Positions 17,653 to 26,746 of a stretch of 54,797 nt of DNA are shown one piece after another. Within the stretch, counting starts at the first letter, position 1. Each line of letters starts with the position of its first letter. The position numbers and the translations under genes were made by a program. The notes under the pieces were generated by a model. The model was not told where the DNA came from and searched no databases. It saw only the letters and a program-made list of their open reading frames with translations. This DNA is from Paraburkholderia nodosa (GTDB lineage: Bacteria; Pseudomonadota; Gammaproteobacteria; Burkholderiales; Burkholderiaceae): the NCBI RefSeq assembly GCF_001718195.1, contig NZ_MCNV01000041.1, positions 1 to 54,797 of the forward strand, written 5' to 3'.

Positions 17653-18316
17653 TGGACAAGATTACTCGTATCGGCGTGGATCTGGCCAAGAACCTGATCC
17701 AGGTGCACGGCGTGGACAGCATGGAACGCGTGGTGGTCAGGAAAGCCATCTCACGGCAGAAGTTTCTCGAATGGTTTGCCAACCTTGCGCCGTGTCTGGT
17801 CCCAATGGAAGCGTGCAGCGCTGCCCACTACTGGGGGCGCAAGCTGCGCGCACTTGGTCGCGAGGTTCGCCTGATTGCGCCGCAATTCGCTGCGCCATAC
17901 CGCAAGGGCGGCAAGCACGTGAAGAACGACAGGCTGGATGCCGAGGCCATCTGTGAGGCCGCGGGGCGACCGCATATGCGCTTCGTGGCCGTCAAAACGG
18001 CAGACCAGCAAAACGTGCTGTTGCTGCACCGGATGCGGAACGGTTTCGTCGAGGAGCGTACCGCGCTCGTCAGCCGGTTGCGCGGTGAACTCGTCGAGTT
18101 CGGCGTGTTCCTGCCGCAAGGCATCAATGCATTTCGTGCCCGCTTCGTCGAGGCACTGGAGGACGGGGCCACTGAACTGAACGGTGTCGCGCGCACAGCG
18201 CTGGCACGAGGCCGGGAGCACCTGCAGGCCCTCGACCAGCAAATCGCCTGGTGCGACGCGCAGGTCGCCACGCACGTGAAGCAAGACAGCAGCGCGCAGC
18301 GCGCCATGGCGATCAT
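17653..18316 (+). pseudogene. IS110-family transposase, 3' truncated
   Basis: From the ATG at 17653 (MDKITRIGVDLAKNLIQVHG) this is the N-terminal DEDD (RuvC-like) domain of an IS110-family transposase, with GVDLAK (first Asp), VPMEACSAAHYWGRKL (Glu) and KNDRLDAEAICEA (the final Asp pair). It stops matching after QRAMAI at about 18316, where the C-terminal Tnp-20 domain should begin and Tn3-like sequence in the opposite orientation takes over. The frame continues a few codons to a stop at about 18383. It is non-functional. Confidence 0.85.
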
Positions 18317-19608
18317 CCGCTGCCAGGCCCGTCCAAGCGGGATCTGCGTGTCCGCCGGCAGATCGACCGCCTTGTTCGGGTAGCGCTCGCGCAGCAAGGC
18401 GAGCGCATCCATGACGGGATGGGCGGTCTGCGCCTGGAAAGGCAGGTCCAGCAGCTGTGCAATCAGTGCATGCGCGACGCGCCGCTTCGAGACGAGCTGT
18501 GCCCGCATCAGGCGGGTCCGACTGGGCGCATCCTGTTTGAGGACTGTGTCCGCCAATTCGCACAATTGCCTGGCAAGCACATCGCGTGTCAGGTCCCTGT
18601 TGCCTGCGAGCGCCTTGACTGCCGTGGCAAATTCGCGCAGCTGCGCCTTCAGATCCGGGCGCGAGGCGGCGCCCCGATCGTTGGCTATCCTGATCGCCTT
18701 GCGGACCCAGTCGCCGAGCATCGACAGGAGCTGGTCGGTTGCCGAGCACAACGCGTAGCGCATGAAGCAGGCGGCCTAGAGCCGCCGTATGGCCGGCTGG
18801 ATGCGGTGGCTCACCGAGGGTTTGCGGTCCGCGCAGCGCAGCGCATACTGCCGGACGATAGCTTCGTTGCATGTGTTGGGGCACTGCACCCGTACACCGA
18901 GCTCGACCAGATAGTCGAGCTTGTGCAAGAGTTCGCTCATCTGTCGCGTCGAATTGCGCAGCGGCACCGGCCACAGCCATTTCTGCAGGCTCGATGCCTC
19001 GCCATGGGGCTTCGGCAGCAGCTTGCCCCAACGATCCAGTGTGGCTTCGCCAAAGGCGGCCTGCGTAAGCTCGCCCGTGTGCGTGGCTTCGACGTCCCGG
19101 ATGGCCTGCACGATCAGTTCCCGCAAGGTGCGATCGCGCGGCAACAGGATCCCGTGTTCGTAGAGCCAGCGTTTGAGTTCGTGCAGCAGACCATTACGAT
19201 CCTACCGGCCCGAGAGCTCGGCTTTGAGCCAGCGCATCACGTAGCGGCGTTGGTGTTCGGTCACGGAGCCGAAGCCGAGCGCTTGGTACGCGCAGGCCTG
19301 ATATTCGACCAGCGTGTCGGTATGGCCGTCGTACAGCGACGTCATCGTCCCGAGATCGGGCGGTTCGATGCCGAGCTGTTGCCCCAGGTGCTGCCAGAGA
19401 TTACGTGACACGTACCGGCAAGCATCGAGCGTGCGACCGGTCATGCAACAAGGTGAAGCGCCAGCGCGAAGCGATAGACGTGTCGGCGACGCGCGTTGAT
19501 CAACGCGCATTCCTTCGCGGAAAGCGTGAAGAACGTGGCGAGCTCGAACTCGTTGAGCGTGTGCGGGATGGACCGCATCCCGAGATAGGTCTGCCGCCAG
19601 TGTTCCAT
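18317..19608 (-). pseudogene. Tn3-family transposase, N-terminal half, decayed
   Basis: On the minus strand, segments in several frames match the N-terminal (DUF4158-like) region of Tn3-family TnpA. They start at about 19608 with MEHWRQTYLGMRSIPHTLNEFE, continue as LWQHLGQQLGIEPPD and ERRYVMRW-like sequence, then LLPRDRTLRELIVQAIRDVE, LHKLDYLVELGV, and PDLKAQLREFATAVKAL. At least three stops or frameshifts (near 19440, 19202 and 18778) break it. The catalytic C-terminal half is absent. The boundary with the IS110 stump is at about 18316. Confidence 0.65.
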
Positions 19609-19689
19609 CGCCGTCCGCTCCGCAGCCGAAAAGGAAACCGCTCAGCGTATGCCAACAATATCGCCTTGGCAGTTGGGGGGCGAGGCACT

Positions 19690-19816
19690 GCGGGCCTCCG
19701 TCATCGCTTTCTACAATCCAGTGCGCTTGCACTCCACGCTGGGTTATCTGTCGCCCGCCGCCTGCGAGGCGAAACCGACAGCGAAAGAAGCTATCTGCCT
19801 GTCCGAAATTAATTAA
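19690..19816 (+). pseudogene. IS3-family transposase OrfB, C-terminal remnant
   Basis: The last about 40 codons of an IS3-type OrfB are readable, with the diagnostic FYNPVRLHSTLGYLSPAACE and a stop at 19814-19816. The rest of the element is absent. It marks the left boundary of the catabolic island that begins with kynU. Confidence 0.75.
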
Positions 19817-19908
19817 CCCATGCATCAAAACAGCAGACGTGCCGCCACCCACACCGCGACTTGGCAATGCAACTCTTACGGGCGTCATCTCGACGACGTA
19901 GCCGTCGC

Positions 19909-21159
19909 TCAGGTCACGGCACCGCGCTTGGCGAATTCAGGCGCACGCCAGGTTTCTTCGGTAAGCACGTGGCGCAGACGCTCAGCGGCATCCCACACAT
20001 CCACGTGGCGCGTATACAGCGGCGTAAAACCGAAGCGCAACACATGCGGCTCGCGATAGTCGCCGATCACGCCGCGCGCGATCAACGCCTGCATCACCTC
20101 GTAGCCGTGCGGATGCTCGAAGCTCGCGTGTGACCCGCGTTGCGCATGCGCGCGAGGCGTGACGAGCGTGAGCGGAAATTCCTTGCAACGCGTCTCGATC
20201 AGTTCGATGAAAAGGTCGGTCAGCGCAAGCGACTTTTGGCGGATCGCCAGCATGTCGGTTTGCAGGAATACATCGAGTCCACATTCGACCAGCGCCATCG
20301 AAACCATCGGCTGCGTGCCGCACAAAAAGCGGCCGATGCCGTCGTCGGCGATATATGTCGGGCCCATCACAAACGGCGCACGATGCCCCCACCAGCCTGA
20401 CAGCGGCTGCTCGAACTCACTCTGATGACGACGCGGCACCCACGCGAACGCAGGCGAACCGGGACCACCGTTCAGATACTTGTATGTGCAGCCGACCGCG
20501 CAATCCGCGCCGACACCGTTCAGATCGACGGGCACGGCGCCCGCCGAGTGCGCGAGATCCCACAGCACTAGCGCGCCCCTGTCGTGAACCAGCTTCGTCA
20601 GTGCGGCCATGTCGTGCATGTAGCCAGTGCGGTAGTTGACGTGAGTGATCATCGCGACGGCGACGTCGTCGGTGATCGCCGCGGACAGCTCGGACGGATC
20701 GTCGACGAGGCGAAGTTCATAGCCGCGATCCAACTGCTTGATGAGCCCTTGCGCGATATACAGATCAGTCGGGAAATTCGAGCGTTCCGACACGATCACG
20801 CGGCGCTTCGGGTCGCGCTTGTCCTGCATCCGCAGAGCCGCCGACAACGTCTTGAAAAGGTTGATCGAAATCGTATCGGTGACGACGACTTCGTTGTGCG
20901 CTGCACCGATCAGTGTCGCAAGCTTGTCGCCCAGTCGCCGCGGCAGCGAAAACCAGCCAGCCGCGTTCCAGCTGCGGATTAGCCCTTCGCCCCATTCGGC
21001 GCCGATGACGGTCTGCGCCCGCTGTGCAGCCGCGACGGGCGGCACGCCGAGCGAGTTGCCGTCCAGATAGATGACGTTCGGCGAGAGCGTGAACTGGTCG
21101 CGCAAGAGTGCGAGAGGGTCGGCCGCATCGAGTGCGAGTGCTTCTTCACGTTGATTCAT
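19909..21159 (-). CDS. kynU: Kynureninase
   Basis: A 416-residue PLP enzyme that cleaves kynurenine to anthranilate and alanine (or 3-hydroxykynurenine to 3-hydroxyanthranilate). The PLP lysine is Lys227 in CTYKYLNGGPGSPAF, and Asp201 in LWDLAHSAG contacts the pyridine ring. NSLGVPP near the N-terminus and RFGFTPLYTRHVDVWDAAE near the C-terminus are typical of the family. Length is normal and no defect is visible. Unlike the usual kynB-kynU-kynA operon, neither the formamidase nor the dioxygenase gene is adjacent. Instead the gene follows a chemoreceptor and a porin on the same strand and faces IS debris downstream. Its product anthranilate is the substrate of the AntABC enzyme encoded 10 kb away in the same island. 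Confidence 0.93.
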   Translation of the reverse strand: MNQREEALALDAADPLALLRDQFTLSPNVIYLDGNSLGVPPVAAAQRAQTVIGAEWGEGLIRSWNAAGWFSLPRRLGDKLATLIGAAHNEVVVTDTISINLFKTLSAALRMQDKRDPKRRVIVSERSNFPTDLYIAQGLIKQLDRGYELRLVDDPSELSAAITDDVAVAMITHVNYRTGYMHDMAALTKLVHDRGALVLWDLAHSAGAVPVDLNGVGADCAVGCTYKYLNGGPGSPAFAWVPRRHQSEFEQPLSGWWGHRAPFVMGPTYIADDGIGRFLCGTQPMVSMALVECGLDVFLQTDMLAIRQKSLALTDLFIELIETRCKEFPLTLVTPRAHAQRGSHASFEHPHGYEVMQALIARGVIGDYREPHVLRFGFTPLYTRHVDVWDAAERLRHVLTEETWRAPEFAKRGAVT

Positions 21160-21190
21160 GATAGTTCGCTCTTGTCATCCGAAAGAGAAG

Positions 21191-21209
21191 CGCGTTCGTG
21201 CGGAACGCG
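21191..21209. other. Hairpin between mcp and kynU
   Basis: CGCGTTC, GTGCG, GAACGCG forms a perfect 7-bp stem in the 129-nt gap downstream of the chemoreceptor. There is no clear T-tract on the minus strand, so it may attenuate or process a transcript rather than end it. Function is speculative. Confidence 0.3.
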
Positions 21210-21288
21210 GTGATACGGTTGCATCGGTTTCAATGCCTGCGTACCGCAGGTTTGTTGCACGAATGACGCCGGAAAAACACCATCCACG

Positions 21289-22848
21289 TCACTTCGCAAT
21301 CTTGAATACCGACACGGCGTCCTGCAGCCTGGTGGCCTGCTCATCGAGGGAAAATGCCGCCGCAGCGGACTGCTCCACCAGCGCAGCATTTTGCTGGGTA
21401 ACCTCGTCCATCTGCAGGACCGCCTGATTCACCTGCTCGATGCCTCGGCTTTGCTGCTCCGATGCGATAGCGATTTCACCGACGATGCCTGAGACCTGCC
21501 TGATCGCCTGCTTGACATCATCCATCGTCACACCGACCGCGCTTGCCTGCTTCGCCGCGTGGTCAATCGATTGGACCGATGAATCGATCAACTCCTTTAT
21601 TTCCTTCGCGGCTGCAGCCGAACGCTGTGCAAGGCCGCGCACCTCACTCGCAACGACGGCGAAGCCCCGACCCTGTTCACCAGCGCGCGCCGCCTCCACT
21701 GCAGCATTCAGCGCAAGAATATTGGTCTGGAAGGCAATCCCTTCTATAACAGCCGTAATTTCCGAAATCTGCGTCGAGCTGCTGTTCATCTTTCCAATCG
21801 CACGGACCATATCCTGCACAGCATCGTTGCTCTCGTCTGCTATGACGGCTGCCTTCATTGCGAGATGATTGGCTTGCGACGCGTTGTCAGCATTCTGTCT
21901 GACTGTCTCCGTCAGCTGCGTCATGCTGGCAGCCGTTTCTTCGAGCGACGCCGCTTGAGCCTCGGTACGTGCAGATAGATCAGCATTACCACTAGCGATC
22001 TCTCGCGACGTTACCGTTACTGCATCGGTGGTCGCGTGGATGCCAGTGATGAATTCCGCTAGCTGGCTGTTCATCTTCCGCAATGATTGCATCAAACGTC
22101 CGACCTCATCCCGGCCGTAACTTTCGATACGTGAGGTCAGGTCTCCGCACGCGACGGTCTCCGCCACGGAGACTGACTTGCGCAGTGGAAGGACAATGGT
22201 CCTCGTGATCAGGAGTGCGGTGAGAGAGCCCGCCGCAAGCGCTAATCCAATCAACCCAATTGTGACTTCTACGGCCAGCCGGTAGTCCTCTGCTGCAGTG
22301 GTTCGAGCAATTTGGCTTCCGCTTCTGGTGAGCTGGACTTCCGCTTCGATCAATTTGGCGACAGCGGTGAACGCATCGGCAGACCTTCCCGTCGCGAGCG
22401 AGCGGGCCGAGGCAAAACTTCCCTCACCCTGTTCGGAAAGCGAAAGCAGTCTGTTATCCATCTCCAGATAGGATTTCCACGCCTTCCGGGTTTGCTGGTT
22501 GAGCTGATCCTCTTTCGCTGACGAGACGAGTCGCCCATATGCTTCGATTTTCGCGTCGAGTGTGCGAAGCGCAAAGTCCCTCATGATGCGCTGGGATGCT
22601 TTTTGCACGGGATCCGTTTCAAGCACACTTCGTAGCGTTGACTTGCGAACGTTGTTTGCCCATGTACGAATGTCCCCAAGCACGGCGACTTTCGGCAGCC
22701 AGCTATCGGCAAACTGAACTGCCCCGTTGTGCACCCGAGCTGTCTGGAACAGGGCGACGGAGCCTGTCGCGCAAAGAAGGATTAGCACGAGCGCAAAGCC
22801 AGCGCCAAGTCGGACGCCAATTCGGACGTTTGCAAGAAGGTTTCGCAT
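21289..22848 (-). CDS. Methyl-accepting chemotaxis protein
   Basis: A 519-residue transmembrane chemoreceptor. TM1 is at about residues 13-35 (GAGFALVLILLCATGSVALF). A four-helix-bundle periplasmic sensor follows at about 36-190, then TM2 at about 193-215, a HAMP domain (TIVLPLRKSVSVAETVACGD), and the cytoplasmic signalling coiled coil. The conserved hairpin tip is GIAFQTNILALNAAVEAARAG, extending to the GRGFAVVASEVRGLAQRS segment. There is no C-terminal NWETF-type CheR/CheB tether. The gene sits between a porin and kynU on the same strand, so a role in taxis towards the compound degraded by the island is likely but inferred. No missing segments are seen. Confidence 0.93.
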   Translation of the reverse strand: MRNLLANVRIGVRLGAGFALVLILLCATGSVALFQTARVHNGAVQFADSWLPKVAVLGDIRTWANNVRKSTLRSVLETDPVQKASQRIMRDFALRTLDAKIEAYGRLVSSAKEDQLNQQTRKAWKSYLEMDNRLLSLSEQGEGSFASARSLATGRSADAFTAVAKLIEAEVQLTRSGSQIARTTAAEDYRLAVEVTIGLIGLALAAGSLTALLITRTIVLPLRKSVSVAETVACGDLTSRIESYGRDEVGRLMQSLRKMNSQLAEFITGIHATTDAVTVTSREIASGNADLSARTEAQAASLEETAASMTQLTETVRQNADNASQANHLAMKAAVIADESNDAVQDMVRAIGKMNSSSTQISEITAVIEGIAFQTNILALNAAVEAARAGEQGRGFAVVASEVRGLAQRSAAAAKEIKELIDSSVQSIDHAAKQASAVGVTMDDVKQAIRQVSGIVGEIAIASEQQSRGIEQVNQAVLQMDEVTQQNAALVEQSAAAAFSLDEQATRLQDAVSVFKIAK

Positions 22849-22943
22849 AACGGGATCTGTCTGAGCGAAAATGCAAAAGCGCTGGAGTTCACGACCGATG
22901 GTGCCATTCCTGGTCGATTCCTCCAGCTTCCGCGGAAGACATC

Positions 22944-24098
22944 CTAGAACTTGTGCCGGATTCCCGTTACCGCCACGAACTGATTACCCGTTGAGGACGC
23001 TGAGAAACCCGTGATGTTCGCGACCGCCGATTTGTCAGTAGAGTCCGTTCCCGTCGCATGCTGGTAAATCGCGGAAATATAGACGTCGGTCCGCTTCGAC
23101 AGGAAATAATCGACACCTGCGTCGACCTGGTGATAGGTCGCGTGATTGACGCCGTAGCCCTTCGTATAGTCGTAGGAGACACCCAGATTCAGCGCGGGGG
23201 TCACGAGATACTTGAAGCTGACCTCAGCATTGTGGAACGCGGCGTTGCCATGATAGTGCAGCGAATTCAGGGCACTTAGTGCGCCAAGACCCCGGAACTG
23301 GGTGTTGGTGTACATCGCACCAAGCGTGGCCCGTCCTAGCTGATACGCTGCGCCCGCTGCGATGATCTGCTGCGTGCGCGCTGACGCATAGCCCGAATAG
23401 ACGGTACTGGCAGTCATGTTCGACGCTGTCGTGCTGGACGTCGAATTGTTGCCGAAGAACGAGAAGTTCGGGTCTCGCACATTCAGGTATGCTGCGCCGA
23501 GGGAAAGCGGACCGTTGTCGTAACCTGCGCCGAGGGACCAGATCTGGTTGGTGCCAAGGTGGCCGGCAACGCCACCCAAGCTGTACAGTCCGCCGAATTT
23601 CAGGCCTGCGTAGTCGACGCTCCTGAACTTGATTGCGTTGTTCACCCGATTGGTGTTCTGGAGGTTGTCAAGATCACCGGGGTGCGCGCCATAGCCCGTT
23701 GCCCACTGTGCAGCGGATTCAAAGCGCGCCGTGTAATCCACTACCGCATCGTACTGGCGCCCCAGTGTGACGGAGCCGAAGCGATCCGATGCCAGTCCGA
23801 CGTAGGCCTGGCGACCGAACAGGTCTCCGCCTTGCAGCAGTTTTCCGTTGATCACGCTAAAGCCGTTCTCGACGGTGAACAGCGTCTTGAGTCCATTGCC
23901 GAGGTCTTCGACGCCACGCAGCCCCCATCGGCTGCCTTGCATGTTGCCGCTCGCCAGCGTGTAGAGCTTTTGACCGCCGGAATTATTATTGAAAGCGAAG
24001 CCCGCATCGACAATGCCATACAGCGATACGCTGCTTTGTGCGTAGGCGTGACCAAATAAGGACATCATTGCCGCGCCGGCAAGCAGACTCTTTCTCAC
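22944..24098 (-). CDS. Outer-membrane porin (Burkholderia OmpC-like)
   Basis: A 384-residue trimeric general porin of the Gram-negative porin_4 type. It starts with GTG at 24098 (GGAG 8 nt upstream), followed by a signal peptide (KSLLAGAAMMSLFGHAYA) and the mature start QSSVSLYGIVDAG, the hallmark of beta-proteobacterial porins. Further hallmarks are SRWGLRGVEDLGNGLKTLF, GRQAYVGL and the C-terminal VAVTGIRHKF ending in Phe. Alternating beta strands run throughout. In this location it probably admits the aromatic or amide substrate of the cluster. A short palindrome (CTTCCGCGGAAG) lies just after its stop. Confidence 0.93.
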   Translation of the reverse strand: MRKSLLAGAAMMSLFGHAYAQSSVSLYGIVDAGFAFNNNSGGQKLYTLASGNMQGSRWGLRGVEDLGNGLKTLFTVENGFSVINGKLLQGGDLFGRQAYVGLASDRFGSVTLGRQYDAVVDYTARFESAAQWATGYGAHPGDLDNLQNTNRVNNAIKFRSVDYAGLKFGGLYSLGGVAGHLGTNQIWSLGAGYDNGPLSLGAAYLNVRDPNFSFFGNNSTSSTTASNMTASTVYSGYASARTQQIIAAGAAYQLGRATLGAMYTNTQFRGLGALSALNSLHYHGNAAFHNAEVSFKYLVTPALNLGVSYDYTKGYGVNHATYHQVDAGVDYFLSKRTDVYISAIYQHATGTDSTDKSAVANITGFSASSTGNQFVAVTGIRHKF

Positions 24099-24242
24099 AG
24101 TGATCTCCAGGTGAATTTGAACAGACGGAATAGACGCTTCGCGTGTGACCCGCGATGTCAGCGTTGGCGCACTCTACTGCCTCTGTTCTCCTGGCGTATT
24201 CGAAATCAAACAAACTCGCTTTGCGCCTTTCGCAAAGCTTTG

Positions 24243-25172
24243 CTATGCCGAGGGGGGATGCCGATCGTTTGTCCGCCGCAGGTCTGCGACCAGATGATCG
24301 AGACAGAGGGTGGCGAGCCCGGTCAATGGGCGCGTCGATGACGTTTTGACCTGCAGGCGACGCTGTTGCAGCAGTGCATTGGCGAACGGGATTGCGACCA
24401 GACCGTCGGAATCCATGCGGTTCGCGACCGAGACAAAGCCAGTCAGCATGATGGCGTTCGGAATCACCTGGGTAAACCGGTACAGTGACGCAACGTAGCG
24501 GCTCGTGATCGGTGTCACAACCTCAAATCCTTCAACGTTGCAGGCGATGTCAAACAACTGGCGAACCGTCGTACCGGTGTCCTGCAACAAAACCGGGTGG
24601 AGGTGGAGGTCTGGCAATGTAAGCGATTTTTGACCCGCAAGCGGGTGGTCTCTCGACATCAGCGCCATGACGGGCGCGGGAAGCGTAAGACGAGCAACCA
24701 CATCCGGTTCGGGCTTCAGGCTGAACGAAAGCGCGATCGACGCATCCCCATCGACCAGCATGCGGCTTGCGTTATCAGACGATGTGACCTCGATCACGAC
24801 CACGGCCTCTGGGTACAGCTTGTAGAACGCTGCGAGCGAGTTCGGCAGGAAATCGAGGGCAAAGCCTTCGGTGCATGCAATCTTGATCTTGCGCTGTCGC
24901 CGCCTCTGGTCGCCGTGAATCGCGCTCATCACGGCCTCGGCATCCGTAAGGCTATTTTGCGCATAGCGCAACAGCATTCGGCCAGCGTCAGACAGCACCA
25001 TGCCACGCGCGTGTCGTTCGAAAAGCGGCGCGCCGACGTCGCCTTCGAGCTTCGCGATATGGCGGCTCAACGCTGACACAGTTGCGCCGAGCTTTTCGGT
25101 GGCAGCCGTCAGCGATCCACTCTGTGCCACGACTGAGAAGTAATACAGCGACGAATCCAGCAGGTTGCGCAT
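24243..25172 (-). CDS. LysR-family transcriptional regulator
   Basis: A LysR regulator of 309 residues from the ATG at 25172 (MRNLLDSSLYYFSVVAQSGS). The frame is open much further upstream, but the winged helix-turn-helix starts here. The HTH spans about residues 5-63 (GSLTAATEKLGATVSALSRHIAKLEGDVGAPLFER). The effector domain begins at about residue 92 (KIKIACTEGFALDFLPNSLAAF). It is divergent from the M20-MHS-kynureninase-like operon with a 113-nt intergenic region. That region carries a perfect T-N11-A dyad at 25193-25207, so it is the probable activator of that operon and its own repressor. The inducer is unknown; an island substrate is the natural guess. Confidence 0.9.
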   Translation of the reverse strand: MRNLLDSSLYYFSVVAQSGSLTAATEKLGATVSALSRHIAKLEGDVGAPLFERHARGMVLSDAGRMLLRYAQNSLTDAEAVMSAIHGDQRRRQRKIKIACTEGFALDFLPNSLAAFYKLYPEAVVVIEVTSSDNASRMLVDGDASIALSFSLKPEPDVVARLTLPAPVMALMSRDHPLAGQKSLTLPDLHLHPVLLQDTGTTVRQLFDIACNVEGFEVVTPITSRYVASLYRFTQVIPNAIMLTGFVSVANRMDSDGLVAIPFANALLQQRRLQVKTSSTRPLTGLATLCLDHLVADLRRTNDRHPPSA

Positions 25173-25192
25173 TTCGGACCTGGCATACAGGG

Positions 25193-25207
25193 TTGCGATT
25201 TCCGCAA
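25193..25207. promoter_or_regulatory. LysR-type T-N11-A box
   Basis: TTGCGATTTCCGCAA is a perfect 5-5-5 dyad obeying the T-N11-A rule of LysR-type operators. It lies 21 nt upstream of the lysR start and 79 nt upstream of the M20 gene, the usual placement for a recognition site serving divergent promoters. Confidence 0.6.
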
Positions 25208-25285
25208 ATATACGTTGATTGATTGCGAATACAAAAGATTGTTTACCCGGGTACTCTGGGGACATCGATTCTTTGATTCCAGAAC

Positions 25286-26698
25286 ATGAGCCGCTCAGAA
25301 GCCATCTCGCACGTCTCCCGTCACTTCGAAAGCGGAGCGTTCCAAGCGGTATTGCGCCGTCGCGTCGGCCTTCGCACGGAGAGCCAGAACCCGGATGCAC
25401 AGGCTGCGCTGACTGGCTATTTGTCCGATGAGATCGCTCCCGCGCTAGGCGCTATGGGATTCACGTGCGACATCGTGGAAAACCCTGAAGCAGGCATGCC
25501 GCCGATGCTGATCGGCGAGCGCGTGGAAGCGGTCGGACTGCCCACGGTGCTGATCTACGGTCACGGCGACGTAGTCAACGGCGACGCAGCCAACTGGACA
25601 GACGCGCGTTCCCCGTGGGAGCTGTGCACAGACGGGGACAGCTGGTACGGCCGCGGCACGGCAGACAACAAGGGGCAACATTCGATCAATCTGGCGGCTC
25701 TTGCGTCGGTACTTGCCACGCGCGGCAGGCTTGGCTTCAACGCGAAGGTGATCATCGAAATGGGGGAAGAAGTCGGGTCGCCGGGACTCGACGCGGTATG
25801 CGCGCGGTATGCGGACCGGCTGGCTGCCGATCTGCTCATCGCCTCCGACGGACCGCGACAACGCGCTGCTGCACCGACGATGTTTCTTGGGTCGCGAGGC
25901 GCATTGCATTTCCGGCTGCGCGTGTCGAATGCATTTGGCGCGCGTCACTCGGGCAACTGGGGCGGCGTGCTGGCCAATCCCGCGACCGTGCTGGCGAATG
26001 CGCTTGCGAGCCTTGTTGATGGCAGTGGCCGGATTCGCGTCAACGGCCTGTTGCCGCCGCCGATTCCGCCGCGCGTGCGCGAGCTCGTCGCGAGTCTCGA
26101 AGTGGGTGCCGACGAAGGCGATCCGCCGTTGTCACAGGGGTGGGGCGAACCCGGTCTTAGTGATGCGGAGCGGGTGTACGCATGGAACACGCTGGAAGTG
26201 CTGGCGATGCAGGCAGGCAACGTCGGCCGGACAGTCAGCGCGATTCCGGGCAGCGCGGAAGCGGTGTGCCAGTTGCGCTTCGTGGTCGGCACGGATTGGT
26301 TGAACGCGCGCGAATTGCTGATCGCGCATTTGCGCCGCGAAGGTTTCGAGAACGTCGACGTGACGATCGAAGCGTCGGGCAGCGCGACGCGGCTCGATCC
26401 TGATCATCCGTGGTCGAAGTGGGCGGAAGCCTCGATTGCAGCAACCTCTGGCAAGCCGGTGACCATCCTGCCGAATCTCGGCGGCACGATCCCTAACGAG
26501 TGCTTCGCGACGACGCTGGGGCTCGCGACCGTCTGGATCCCGCACTCTTATCCGAACTGCCGCCAGCACGCTCCCGATGAACATCTGCTGGGGAGTGTTG
26601 CGCACGAGTCGCTGCAAATCATGGCCGGCCTGTTCTGGGATATGGGGGAATCGGGGCACACGGTTCGCGAGACGCTCCGGGCTTCGACGAAGCGCTAA
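25286..26698 (+). CDS. M20-family metallohydrolase
   Basis: A 470-residue zinc-dependent M20 peptidase/amidohydrolase. Metal and catalytic residues are visible: His93 in YGHGDVV, Asp127 in YGRGTADNKGQ, the Glu161-Glu162 pair in GEEVGSPGL, and Asp188 in IASDGPR. The dimerisation domain follows (MFLGSRGALHFRLRV) and a late metal histidine is in the CRQHAPDEH stretch. M20 enzymes hydrolyse peptide or N-acyl-amino-acid amide bonds in the cytoplasm. It is the first gene of a plus-strand operon with a permease, a kynureninase-fold enzyme and a bicupin, divergent from lysR. A sensible inference is release of an amino acid such as a kynurenine analogue from an N-acyl or dipeptide form. The substrate cannot be read from sequence. 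Confidence 0.88.
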   Translation: MSRSEAISHVSRHFESGAFQAVLRRRVGLRTESQNPDAQAALTGYLSDEIAPALGAMGFTCDIVENPEAGMPPMLIGERVEAVGLPTVLIYGHGDVVNGDAANWTDARSPWELCTDGDSWYGRGTADNKGQHSINLAALASVLATRGRLGFNAKVIIEMGEEVGSPGLDAVCARYADRLAADLLIASDGPRQRAAAPTMFLGSRGALHFRLRVSNAFGARHSGNWGGVLANPATVLANALASLVDGSGRIRVNGLLPPPIPPRVRELVASLEVGADEGDPPLSQGWGEPGLSDAERVYAWNTLEVLAMQAGNVGRTVSAIPGSAEAVCQLRFVVGTDWLNARELLIAHLRREGFENVDVTIEASGSATRLDPDHPWSKWAEASIAATSGKPVTILPNLGGTIPNECFATTLGLATVWIPHSYPNCRQHAPDEHLLGSVAHESLQIMAGLFWDMGESGHTVRETLRASTKR

Positions 26699-26746
26699 TG
26701 GCAGTAGTCCCACTCTCAAGCAGTCTTTCTTCCGGGTCTCAAGATC

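Noticed and set aside
17751..19031. A 426-codon open frame on the minus strand across the IS110/Tn3 region
   Set aside because: It is the shadow of the IS110 frame and of Tn3 fragments, with Arg/Ala/Gly-rich composition and no domain pattern.
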